A model generated the notes under the pieces. That model was not told the DNA's origin. It saw only the letters and a program-made list of their open reading frames with translations, and did no database searches. Shown in pieces: positions 1 to 7,566 of a DNA stretch of 48,105 bases. Source of the stretch: Bacteroidales bacterium (GTDB lineage: Bacteria > Bacteroidota > Bacteroidia > Bacteroidales > UBA3663); assembly GCA_017561935.1 (NCBI GenBank), contig JAFZBE010000031.1:1-48105 (forward strand), read 5' to 3'. Numbering within the stretch: the first letter of the stretch is position 1; the number at the start of each line of letters is the position of its first letter. The position numbers and the translations under genes were made by a program.

Positions 1-113
1 AGAGGGGTTTGAGGGGTTAAGAGGGGTTAAGAGAGGTTCGAGGGGTTAAGAGGGGTTTGAGGGGTTCGAAACTATCAAACCATTCAAACCATTCAAACCA
101 TTCAAACCTTTTC
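1..113. repeat. Short oligonucleotide repeats downstream of the DUF4837-like gene
   Basis: Read on the plus strand, bases 1-70 are irregular copies of a 9-10 base unit GAGGGGTTWR. Bases 74-107 hold three exact copies of ATTCAAACC. On the minus strand this gives runs such as AACCCCTCAAACC, the same type of run seen at 9932-9970 before a start codon. It probably precedes the start of a minus-strand gene beyond the left edge. No gene is seen here. Confidence 0.75.
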
Positions 114-1154
114 TCAAAGCGTGACTTCAATCTCGGGGATGAGCTGGTCGGAGGGGAGCTTGAGGGTGTAGAGGCTGGCTTCGAGGTTGCGGATGAGGAG
201 GCGCTTGCCGTCGTTGGGAGCATAGCAGAAGCCCTCGGCGAAGACGACGCGCTTGTTGACCTCGTCGAGACGGAGGTGGCAGATGAATGGGCCTGCCATC
301 ATGCCGTTGCGCATACGCCACATGCCGCGCAACTCGCCGACGTACTTGCCGCCGAGGTTGAGGGCCTTGTATTCGGGCAGGACGACGTTGCGGTTGGTCT
401 CCATGTGCTGGGTGGAGTCGGAGCCTTCGATGTTGGCGCCCATGACGGAGTCGCGCACGGCAACAGCGCCTTCGAGGGTGAAGATGTTCTGGTCGGTGTA
501 GGGCACGCTATAGACGACGAGGTAGCTCTGCTTGCTGGCAAAGTTGTCGGTGCACCAGAAGAAGGTGCTGTCCTTGGCGGGCTTGCAGGTGACATCCATA
601 GCGCGTGGGATGTAGAGCGAAGCGTTCTGCAAGCGCATCAGGCGGTCCTGCTGTTTGATGAGGTGCTCCTTGGTGATGACCTTGATGCGGCGGTTCATCT
701 CGTTCTTGACATAGACCTGACGGAGCTGATCCTGTATCTGGGGCAGGTAGTCGGCCAGCGACTCGATGGTCTTGGCGTGCATGCGGACGATGACCTGATG
801 GTCGGCGTATGGGTCGCGTTCGAGGGTGACGACAGGCTGCTCACCGTTGGTGGGATTGATATCGACGATGGCGACATTGGCCACGATGCGAATGACCTGC
901 GATGCGAAGTTCTCGGGGGTGAGGTGACGCACACGGAAGTATTCGTCGCCATTGGGTGTGCCCTCCATGGGGAATTCGAAGATGGCGTGGAGGGTATCGT
1001 TGAGGGCGGTCTCGCGCAGGGCCTCTTCCATGACGAGGTAGAGGTCGTAGGGCGTGCCGGAGGAATCGGGCTTGAGGGCTCGTTCGAGACTGTTTTTGTA
1101 ACTGCTCAGTGAGAGGAGCATGAGGGCGGAGAGGAGGAAAAGAAGCTTTTTCAT
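114..1154 (-). CDS. DUF4837-like exported protein
   Basis: The protein has 346 residues. It starts with a hydrophobic signal segment (MKKLLFLLSALMLLSL) followed by a soluble region and no further membrane segments. The open frame extends upstream over rsmD, but the ATG at 1154 gives a signal peptide and sits 11 bases after the rsmD stop, so that start was chosen. Segments such as ERDPYADHQVIVRMHA and the repeated 'ATFEF/VVLPEYK' style resemble, from memory, the DUF4837 family, which is found in Bacteroidetes and has no known activity. Many members are lipoproteins, but no lipobox cysteine is visible here. Last gene of the minus-strand operon with rsmD and DUF3822. Confidence 0.75.
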   Translation of the reverse strand: MKKLLFLLSALMLLSLSSYKNSLERALKPDSSGTPYDLYLVMEEALRETALNDTLHAIFEFPMEGTPNGDEYFRVRHLTPENFASQVIRIVANVAIVDINPTNGEQPVVTLERDPYADHQVIVRMHAKTIESLADYLPQIQDQLRQVYVKNEMNRRIKVITKEHLIKQQDRLMRLQNASLYIPRAMDVTCKPAKDSTFFWCTDNFASKQSYLVVYSVPYTDQNIFTLEGAVAVRDSVMGANIEGSDSTQHMETNRNVVLPEYKALNLGGKYVGELRGMWRMRNGMMAGPFICHLRLDEVNKRVVFAEGFCYAPNDGKRLLIRNLEASLYTLKLPSDQLIPEIEVTL

Positions 1155-1165
1155 ATATGAGGGGG

Positions 1166-1780
1166 TTAAGAGGGGCGCTGGCTCAAGGTGAAGAAGGAGA
1201 AGTGAACGGCGCCGTAGGTGCGGACTTCCTGGAAATTTGGATGGGAGGAGAAGTCGTTGTCCTTGCCGTGTTCGAGGATGAAGATGCCATCGGGGGCGAG
1301 CCAGGATGTGAGGCCAAAGGGGGTGATCCAGGAAGGACGGAGGACGAGGTCGGGGAGCTTGTCGAGTTTGGGAAGGTCGTAGGGCGGATCGGCGAAGACG
1401 ATGTCGAAGGGCTGATCGGAAGAACCGCTGAAATCGTGAGCCATGGTGGGTGGCGAACTGAGATAACGAAAGACGTCGCCACGAATGAGCTGATGACGGA
1501 ACGCAGAGACCTTGAGCTGGGTGGCGACCTGCTGGATGAACTTCTGCTGCTGACGTCCCTTCTCGACGCTGACGACGAAGCTGGCACCGCGGCTGAGCAG
1601 TTCGAAGCTGATGCTGCCCGTGCCGCTGAAGAGGTCGAGCGCCCGGCAATCCTCCAGTTCGATGCGATTCTGGAGGATGTTGAACAGCGCCTGCTTGGCC
1701 AGGTCGGTGGTGGGCCTGGCATCGAGGTCACGGGGCGGGTCGAAGCGGCGTCCGCCATATCTGCCTGTAATGATCTTCAC
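1166..1780 (-). CDS. rsmD: 16S rRNA (guanine(966)-N2)-methyltransferase RsmD
   Basis: The 204-residue protein matches the RsmD family, which methylates G966 in 16S rRNA of the small ribosomal subunit using S-adenosylmethionine. Visible motifs are the N-terminal ITGRYGGRRF and RPTTDLAKQALFNIL, the SAM-binding loop DLFSGTGSISFELLSRGA, and the catalytic N6/N2-methyltransferase motif DPPYDLP. The length is close to E. coli RsmD (198). The start codon is GTG at 1780; an ATG 16 bases upstream is out of frame. A dispersed 87-bp palindromic repeat lies directly upstream. DUF3822 precedes it, a common pairing in Bacteroidetes. Confidence 0.95.
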   Translation of the reverse strand: MKIITGRYGGRRFDPPRDLDARPTTDLAKQALFNILQNRIELEDCRALDLFSGTGSISFELLSRGASFVVSVEKGRQQQKFIQQVATQLKVSAFRHQLIRGDVFRYLSSPPTMAHDFSGSSDQPFDIVFADPPYDLPKLDKLPDLVLRPSWITPFGLTSWLAPDGIFILEHGKDNDFSSHPNFQEVRTYGAVHFSFFTLSQRPS

Positions 1781-1796
1781 TTTCTTGTTGGTTCAT

Positions 1797-1883
1797 AAAC
1801 ACGAATTATCATGAATTGACATGAATTTTTCAGCTTGAAAAAGAGTTGGCTTAATTAATGATAATTATATGATAATTCGTGTT
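1797..1883 (-). repeat. Dispersed 87-bp palindromic repeat, copy 1
   Basis: The ends are inverted: AACACGAATTATCA on one side and TGATAATTCGTGTT on the other. The same element, with shared internal blocks TAATTATCATTAATT and AAATTTATGGACAT-like sequence, is found at 15113-15200. Relative to the gene that follows (rsmD here, an ABC exporter there) both copies have the same orientation and end 16-26 bases before the start codon. There is no coding capacity. It may be a MITE-like or REP-like repeat. Confidence 0.8.
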
Positions 1884-1889
1884 CTAAGA

Positions 1890-2603
1890 TTAATATTGCA
1901 GGAGGGTTTGCTTGATGAAGGGGCGCAAATCCTGATGGAGCTGTGAGGCAGGGTTGCCTTTGCCGAGGATGAGCAGGTGGTCGTTGAGCTGGTCGAGGCC
2001 TTCGCGGATCCAGGTGTTGAGCACGTAGTAACGGCGGTTGTCGGCCTGCGAGGTGCGATAGACATTGACGAGCGCCAGCTGCCCGAGGCGGAAGAGGGCA
2101 ACCTGGAGGAACTGTTCGTCGGTGCGCACCACGAGGGTGTTGCCGCTGGTTGCACGTGCCCCTTCGAGAAGGAGGGTGGCCAGATGGTGCTCGAAATGGA
2201 GTTCGCCGAAGTTGCGCTCAAGGAAGAGGTAGAGCGAACGGTCGATGCCGAAGCAGAGGGTGACTTGCTGACCGGAGGGCAGCATGAGGGGTTGCAGCAG
2301 GACCTGTTCGGCCTCGGGTGCCTCGGTGAACGTGGTGCGGTACATCGACGCAGCCAGCTCGAACTCGGTGTCGGGCGGGAGCACGACGACGCGTGAGGAA
2401 TGGATCTGGACGGTCAGGTCGAGCGGTGCCTCACTCTCGGGCAGCGCTTCGAGGACGGCCTCATGGAGTCGCTGCTGGAAGTCGGGGCCAGGCGACACCT
2501 CGTGGAAGGGCGCCTCGTCGAACTGTGCGGACGTGGCGTCGGGGCAGTCAATAAATGAAAAACCATCCGGCGCAAACCGGATGGTCACATTGTCCTTTGT
2601 CAT
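1890..2603 (-). CDS. DUF3822 family protein
   Basis: A 237-residue soluble protein with no signal peptide. Features such as FGIDRSLYLFLERNFG, HHLATLL and LVVRTDEQFLQVALFRLGQLALVNVYRT match the DUF3822 family, which has an actin/FtsA-like fold by report and is typically encoded next to rsmD in Bacteroidetes. The molecular role is unknown. It follows the upstream membrane protein gene by 8 bases, so the two are almost certainly co-transcribed, and it precedes rsmD across a 109-base gap filled by a dispersed repeat. The ATG at 2603 is the only convincing start. Confidence 0.85.
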   Translation of the reverse strand: MTKDNVTIRFAPDGFSFIDCPDATSAQFDEAPFHEVSPGPDFQQRLHEAVLEALPESEAPLDLTVQIHSSRVVVLPPDTEFELAASMYRTTFTEAPEAEQVLLQPLMLPSGQQVTLCFGIDRSLYLFLERNFGELHFEHHLATLLLEGARATSGNTLVVRTDEQFLQVALFRLGQLALVNVYRTSQADNRRYYVLNTWIREGLDQLNDHLLILGKGNPASQLHQDLRPFIKQTLLQY

Positions 2604-2611
2604 TGTGAGGA

Positions 2612-3316
2612 TTACTCCCAGTTACCGGCATTGTTGTTAGCCACAGTAGCATCGCCAACCATCATGCCAGGATATTTGTCAAGTTCCTTACGGTCAACAA
2701 TCTTGTTGGAGAGTTCCTGCTCGTTGAGATCGCCGAGGTAGGACTCGTAAGGAATCTTGGCCTCGAACAGCGGCATCTCGAAACCGGAAGCGGAAACCTG
2801 TGTGCCGGTAGCGAGGAGGATGGTGTCCTTGGCTTGGCCCTCATAGAACTGAGGAATGAAGCGGAGCTCGTCGATGTTGAAGTCGGGACGGCTCAATGCT
2901 GAATCCTTCTCGAGGACGGAAACGTAGATGGAGTCACGGCTGAACTTTGCTTTGCTCAAACCGAATTCTGCGATCTGCTTGGCATACTTTTTGGGGTCCT
3001 GGAGGTAAGTCCAAGCCTTCTGCTCGTTCAGGCCGGCCTGAAGTTGCTCGTCGGTGAGGGTACCGATCTTCTGGACGATGGCAATCTTGTCGTTCTTGGC
3101 GAAGTTGACGAGCTGGTCCCAAGAGGAAGCATATACGTGATACTTCTTCTGATACTCTTCCTGAAGGGTACGTACGTCCTTCAAACGCTGGATAACAACT
3201 GCATCGCGCTTAGCGACCTCGTGATTGAACTGAATAGGGATCATCAGGGACTGATAGCACATGACGACCAAAAGGATTGCTGCGGCAGCAAGGAGAATGT
3301 TAAGTAAAGTTTTCAT
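2612..3316 (-). CDS. Conserved membrane-anchored protein of unknown function
   Basis: A 234-residue protein with one N-terminal hydrophobic segment (residues about 4-22, ILLAAAAILLVVMCYQSLM) and a mostly charged periplasmic or cytoplasmic remainder. Residues about 40-60 (VVIQRLKDVRTLQEEYQKKY) look helical, resembling the stalk after a pilin-like N-terminus, but no prepilin cleavage site is seen. The C-terminus is Asn-rich. The family is not recognised with certainty; I have an impression of similar proteins heading the DUF3822-rsmD operon in Bacteroidetes. It is the first gene of that operon; a TATATTTG box lies upstream. Confidence 0.8.
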   Translation of the reverse strand: MKTLLNILLAAAAILLVVMCYQSLMIPIQFNHEVAKRDAVVIQRLKDVRTLQEEYQKKYHVYASSWDQLVNFAKNDKIAIVQKIGTLTDEQLQAGLNEQKAWTYLQDPKKYAKQIAEFGLSKAKFSRDSIYVSVLEKDSALSRPDFNIDELRFIPQFYEGQAKDTILLATGTQVSASGFEMPLFEAKIPYESYLGDLNEQELSNKIVDRKELDKYPGMMVGDATVANNNAGNWE

Positions 3317-3375
3317 GATGTTATGTATGGATATTATTTTTTTGGACTGTGAAGGAATTTAGTCATTTTGTGCTG

Positions 3376-3383
3376 CAAATATA
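3376..3383 (-). promoter_or_regulatory. Minus-strand promoter -7 box
   Basis: CAAATATA on the plus strand is TATATTTG on the minus strand, matching the Bacteroidetes -7 consensus TAnnTTTG. It lies 60 bases before the membrane-protein start and is divergent from the helicase promoter. No good -33 TTTG is seen. Confidence 0.55.
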
Positions 3384-3405
3384 AACAACTTTTTTCAATT
3401 TTGTA

Positions 3406-3413
3406 TATCTTTG
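3406..3413 (+). promoter_or_regulatory. Promoter -7 box for the helicase gene
   Basis: TATCTTTG matches the Bacteroidetes -7 consensus. It argues that translation begins downstream of about 3420, so the upstream TTG at 3368 cannot be the start. Confidence 0.65.
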
Positions 3414-3463
3414 TACCGAAAAAATTCAAAAAAAGTATGATATTTTCCTTTTTTGGGCAAAAA

Positions 3464-4891
3464 ATGGCCGAAAAATTGCAATTTTCGCCCAATAAATTGC
3501 AAAAAGAGGCGATGAACTTGCTCGGAGAGTTCATTTTCGGCAGTGCCCGGAGTGATCGGATTTTCGTTTTGAAGGGCTATGCGGGCACCGGAAAGACATC
3601 GCTCGTGGGTGCGCTCGTGAAGGTGCTCGACGAGGCGAAGATGCCCGTGCAGCTGATGGCTCCGACGGGGCGCGCCGCGAAGGTGTTTGCCTCGATGGCC
3701 GGACATCCGGCGTTCACGATCCACAAGACGATCTATCGACAGCACAGGTTCAATGTCGAGATGGAGGGCTTCGAACTGACAGAGAACCGGCGGACAGGCG
3801 TGCTCTTTATCTGCGATGAGGCGTCGATGATCTCGACGCTCAACGAGGGTTCGCCCTTCGGCACAGGGAATCTGCTTGACGACCTCATCGAGTATGTGTA
3901 TGGGCCGGAGGGCTGCAAGCTGCTGCTGGTGGGCGATGGTGCCCAGTTGCCGCCAGTGGGGCAGAGGCTAAGCCCAGCGCTCGATATCGGCAACCTGCAA
4001 GGGTATGGACTGGAGGTGGTGACGACAGAGCTGACGGAAGTGGCCCGCCAGCAAATGACGTCGGGCATCCTCTACAATGCCACCGTCTTGAGGAACACTT
4101 TGATGAAGGGAATGGAGGCTCCGGCGGAGAGCGAAACTGCCAAACGCCTGTTCCGACTGCCTACTATATATTATAAGATGTATCCCGACATGCATCGCAT
4201 CGACGGCTATGAGCTGCTCGACTGCCTGGGATCGAGCTACAGCAAGGAGGGTTTGGACGACACGATCATCATCACCCGTTCGAATGCACGGGCCAACAGG
4301 TTCAACCTAGGCGTGAGGAACCAGATACTGGGCCGCGAGGAGGAACTGACGGCGGGTGACCGACTGCTGGTGGTGAAGAACAACTACTATTGGGGGAAGG
4401 AGTTCGACCAACTGCCGTTCATTGCCAATGGCGACGTGGTGACGGTGAACCGCGTGCGTTCGGTGATCAGCCTCTACGGGTTCCGCTTTGCCAAGGTGGC
4501 CATCACCTTGCCCGACTACGACATCGACACCGAGGTGATCATCATGCTCGACACGCTGACCGTGGATGGGCCGAACCTGCCCATGGATCAGCAGCAGAAA
4601 CTCTTCGAAGCCGTGGCCCAGGATTATCCGGAATGCCGCAACCAGCGTGACCTCTTCAAGGCTGTGAAGGAGAATCCCTACTTCAATGCCCTGCAGGTGA
4701 AATATGCCTATTGCGTGACGTGTCACAAGAGCCAGGGCGGACAGTGGCAGGACGTCTATCTGGACCTGGGTTATATCAACCCCGAGCATCTGGGACCTGA
4801 CTTTTATCGCTGGTTATACACGGCGTTCACACGTGCCCGCAAGAGCCTGTATTTGGTGAATATGAGTGACGAAATGTGTGATATATGCTGA
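3464..4891 (+). CDS. ATP-dependent RecD-like DNA helicase
   Basis: A superfamily 1 helicase of 475 residues. From this start, Walker A is GYAGTGKT (residues 38-45). Then come the APTGRAAKV motif, the CDEASM Walker B, LLVGDGAQLPPVG, and a C-terminal UvrD-like module with CVTCHKSQGGQWQDVYLDLG and WLYTAFTRARKSLYLV. This order fits the AAA_30 plus UvrD_C_2 layout of RecD2-like or Pif1-like helicases that unwind duplex DNA in repair. The start was set at the ATG at 3464; the ATG at 3437 is the alternative, adding nine residues. It is monocistronic, with its own promoter. Confidence 0.85.
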   Translation: MAEKLQFSPNKLQKEAMNLLGEFIFGSARSDRIFVLKGYAGTGKTSLVGALVKVLDEAKMPVQLMAPTGRAAKVFASMAGHPAFTIHKTIYRQHRFNVEMEGFELTENRRTGVLFICDEASMISTLNEGSPFGTGNLLDDLIEYVYGPEGCKLLLVGDGAQLPPVGQRLSPALDIGNLQGYGLEVVTTELTEVARQQMTSGILYNATVLRNTLMKGMEAPAESETAKRLFRLPTIYYKMYPDMHRIDGYELLDCLGSSYSKEGLDDTIIITRSNARANRFNLGVRNQILGREEELTAGDRLLVVKNNYYWGKEFDQLPFIANGDVVTVNRVRSVISLYGFRFAKVAITLPDYDIDTEVIIMLDTLTVDGPNLPMDQQQKLFEAVAQDYPECRNQRDLFKAVKENPYFNALQVKYAYCVTCHKSQGGQWQDVYLDLGYINPEHLGPDFYRWLYTAFTRARKSLYLVNMSDEMCDIC

Positions 4892-4926
4892 AAAACATAT
4901 TTTTTTGGCACTTTTTCGACTAAAAA

Positions 4927-4958
4927 TTTGGCACATAAAGTAAAAAGATGTATTTTTG
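4927..4958 (+). promoter_or_regulatory. Promoter of the lysC-lysA operon
   Basis: TTTG at 4927-4930 and TATTTTTG at 4951-4958 are separated by 20 bases, which fits the Bacteroidetes primary sigma factor consensus well. The leader to lysC is about 28 bases. No riboswitch-like structure fits in this space. Confidence 0.75.
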
Positions 4959-4993
4959 CTCCGTAATATTCACCCTAATAAAATTATATAAGA

Positions 4994-6307
4994 ATGAAGG
5001 TTCTCAAGTTCGGTGGAACGTCAGTCGGAACGGCTGAGCGTATCAAGAATGTTGCTCAACTCATTGTCGAGGATGGCGAGCCCAAGTTTGTGGTGCTCTC
5101 AGCCATGTCGGGAACGACCAATACGCTCCTTGAGATTTCGGGTTACTATCGTCTGCAAAATTCTGTGGGCGCCAGTGAGGTGATCGTTCGTCTGGAGCAG
5201 AAGTATATGGATGTGATCAGGGAGCTCTACACCCAAGAGGAATTTGCGAAGGTGGCCAGGCAGGTCATCAAGGGCATCTTCGAATACATCCGTTCGTTTG
5301 CCAACCGTCCGTTCACGATCTACGAGGAGAAGTGCATCGTGGCACAGGGCGAACTGATGTCAACCAACCTTATGAACCTCTACCTTAGGCAGCAGGGTGT
5401 GAAGGTGAGCTTCCTGCAGGCGCTCGATTTCATGCGCATCGACAAGAACGCTGAGCCCGACTTCCAGTATATCGAGGAGCACCTCAGGGAGCTGATGCGT
5501 GCAGCTGGTGAGCAGGAGGTGTATATCACCCAGGGCTTCATCTGCCGCAATGCCTACGGCGACATCGACAATCTGCTGCGCGGCGGGTCGGACTACTCGG
5601 CTTCGATCATCGGTGCAGCCATCCGAGCCGAGGAGATACAGATCTGGACCGACATCGACGGCATGCACAACAATGATCCCCGTATGGTGGCCCACACCAA
5701 GCCGGTGCGTCAGCTCAACTTCGACGAGGCTGCCGAGTTGGCTTATTTTGGTGCGAAGATCCTGCATCCAACCTGCATAACCCCAGCCCGCATGTACAAC
5801 ATCCCCGTGCGACTGCTCAATACGATGGACCCGAAGGCTGCCGGCACGCTGGTGAGCAACGAGACCGAGCTCAACAAGATCAAGGCGATTGCCGCCAAGG
5901 ACGGCATCACTTCGATTCGAATCAAGTCGAGCCGCATGTTGCTGGCCTACGGCTTCTTGCGTCAGGTGTTTGAGATCTTCGAACACTACAAGACTGCCAT
6001 CGACCTCATCACCACCTCGGAGGTGGGCGTCTCGCTGACCATCGACCGCGACAAGCACCTCGACGAGATCGTGAACGACCTGAAGAAGTTCGGTTCGGTA
6101 TCGGTCGATAAGGATATGGTCATCATCTGCGTGGTGGGCGATATGCGTTGGGACAACCTCGGCTTCGAGTCGAAGGTGGTTGAGGCGTTGCGCGATGTGC
6201 CGGTCCGCATGATCTCGTACGGCGGCTCGAACTACAACATCTCGGTGCTCGTCCGCAAGGACGACAAGGTGAGGGCCCTGCAGGCACTCAGCGCCGCACT
6301 TTTCTAA
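4994..6307 (+). CDS. lysC: Aspartate kinase
   Basis: A monofunctional aspartokinase of 437 residues that phosphorylates L-aspartate, the first step toward lysine, diaminopimelate, threonine and methionine. The N-terminus KFGGTSVG (4-11) is the amino-acid kinase signature. LLRGGSDYSA and the WTDIDG segment are the nucleotide and aspartate site regions. The last 130 or so residues (GITSIRIKSSRML onward, with SEVGVSLTID and YGGSNYNISVLV) form the ACT regulatory pair, so allosteric feedback by lysine or threonine is expected. lysA follows after an 81-base gap of repeats, which suggests an operon for lysine and peptidoglycan precursors. Confidence 0.95.
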   Translation: MKVLKFGGTSVGTAERIKNVAQLIVEDGEPKFVVLSAMSGTTNTLLEISGYYRLQNSVGASEVIVRLEQKYMDVIRELYTQEEFAKVARQVIKGIFEYIRSFANRPFTIYEEKCIVAQGELMSTNLMNLYLRQQGVKVSFLQALDFMRIDKNAEPDFQYIEEHLRELMRAAGEQEVYITQGFICRNAYGDIDNLLRGGSDYSASIIGAAIRAEEIQIWTDIDGMHNNDPRMVAHTKPVRQLNFDEAAELAYFGAKILHPTCITPARMYNIPVRLLNTMDPKAAGTLVSNETELNKIKAIAAKDGITSIRIKSSRMLLAYGFLRQVFEIFEHYKTAIDLITTSEVGVSLTIDRDKHLDEIVNDLKKFGSVSVDKDMVIICVVGDMRWDNLGFESKVVEALRDVPVRMISYGGSNYNISVLVRKDDKVRALQALSAALF

Positions 6308-6360
6308 ATACGGTTCATGGTTAACGGTTAACGGTTCATGGTTAATGGTTAACGGTTAAT
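6308..6360. repeat. GGTTAA/GGTTCA oligonucleotide repeat before lysA
   Basis: This gap holds repeated units GGTTCATGGTTAA and CGGTTAA (about six GGTTAA-type units). Runs of the same kind are at 12058-12101 and 22352-22382. No coding signal. Confidence 0.8.
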
Positions 6361-6388
6361 TGCTAATTGCTCTTCGATTATCCCATTG

Positions 6389-7537
6389 ATGAAATTTCCT
6401 GTAGAACAATTCGAGGGTGTTCAGACCCCGTTCTATTATTATGACAAGGAACTGCTGCAACAGACGCTGGACGTGATCAATCGCGAAGCGTCACGTTATG
6501 CGGGTTTCCATGTGCATTACGCCGTCAAGGCGAATGTCGATCCCACGGTGCTTGCCATGGTCAATGCATCTGGTCTGGGTTGCGACTGCGTGAGCGGCGG
6601 AGAAGTGAAGGCCTGTCTGGACGCGGGATTCCCGGCCTCGAAGATCGTGTTTGCCGGTGTCGGCAAAGCCGATTGGGAGATCAACCTGGCCCTCGATGCC
6701 GACATTGCCTGCTTCAATGTGGAGTCGGCGCCTGAGCTGGACGTGCTCAATGAGCTGGCAGGAGCGAAGGGCAAGGTGGCAAGGGTGGCTCTGCGTGTCA
6801 ATCCGAACGTGGATGCCCACACCCACAAGTACATCACTACGGGCCTTTCGGAGAACAAGTTCGGCATTGCGATGAATATGCTCGACATGATCGTGCATCA
6901 TGCCCAATTGTTGCCGAACATCAGTTTCGAGGGACTGCACTTCCACATCGGCAGCCAGATACTTGACATGAAGCCTTTCGAGATGCTGTGCCACCGCGTC
7001 AACCAGCTGTCGGAGGAGCTTGAGGCAAAGGGCGTGAGGATGAAGACGATCAACGTGGGAGGCGGATTGGGCTGCGACTATGTGAACCCCGACGAGCACC
7101 CTATCCCGGATTTTGCCTCCTATTTCAAGATCTTCGCCGATCACCTTGCCTTGCGTCGCGGACAGGAGCTGCATTTCGAGCTGGGGCGCAGCGTGGTTTG
7201 CCAATGTGGGGCGTTGATTAGCCGCGTGCTCTACGTGAAGGAGGGCAACAACAAGAAATTCGTCATCCTCGATGCCGGCATGTCGGACCTGATACGTCCT
7301 GCGCTGTACCAGGCACACCACAACATCGAGAACATCACGGCTGCTCCCGATGGCCCGAAGGAAAAATACGATGTCGTTGGCCCAATCTGCGAAAGTTCGG
7401 ACACTTTCGGAGAAGACGAGCTGCTGCCTGTCACACGGCGTGGCGATCTGGTGGCTCTGCGAAGTGCGGGTGCCTACGGACAGATCATGGCATCGAACTA
7501 TAACTGCCGTCGTATCCCTGCGTCGCTCGTCCTTTGA
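6389..7537 (+). CDS. lysA: Diaminopimelate decarboxylase
   Basis: A 382-residue fold-type III PLP enzyme that decarboxylates meso-diaminopimelate to L-lysine. The PLP lysine is K47 in HYAVKAN. The phosphate-binding glycine motif is NVGGGLGCDY, HFHIGSQ lies in the barrel, and the C-terminal CESSDTFGED supplies the substrate-binding cysteine-glutamate pair. The start is the ATG at 6389; a TTG lies just before it in frame. It follows lysC, and its stop overlaps the region just before the DUF3078 gene. The length is typical of the short bacterial form. Confidence 0.95.
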   Translation: MKFPVEQFEGVQTPFYYYDKELLQQTLDVINREASRYAGFHVHYAVKANVDPTVLAMVNASGLGCDCVSGGEVKACLDAGFPASKIVFAGVGKADWEINLALDADIACFNVESAPELDVLNELAGAKGKVARVALRVNPNVDAHTHKYITTGLSENKFGIAMNMLDMIVHHAQLLPNISFEGLHFHIGSQILDMKPFEMLCHRVNQLSEELEAKGVRMKTINVGGGLGCDYVNPDEHPIPDFASYFKIFADHLALRRGQELHFELGRSVVCQCGALISRVLYVKEGNNKKFVILDAGMSDLIRPALYQAHHNIENITAAPDGPKEKYDVVGPICESSDTFGEDELLPVTRRGDLVALRSAGAYGQIMASNYNCRRIPASLVL

Positions 7538-7566
7538 AAAGAAAAAGTCGTTTCGGCTTTGTTGCT

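Noticed and set aside
57..1112. Plus-strand frame of 351 codons opposite the DUF4837-like gene
   Set aside because: It mirrors the real minus-strand gene and starts inside tandem repeats.
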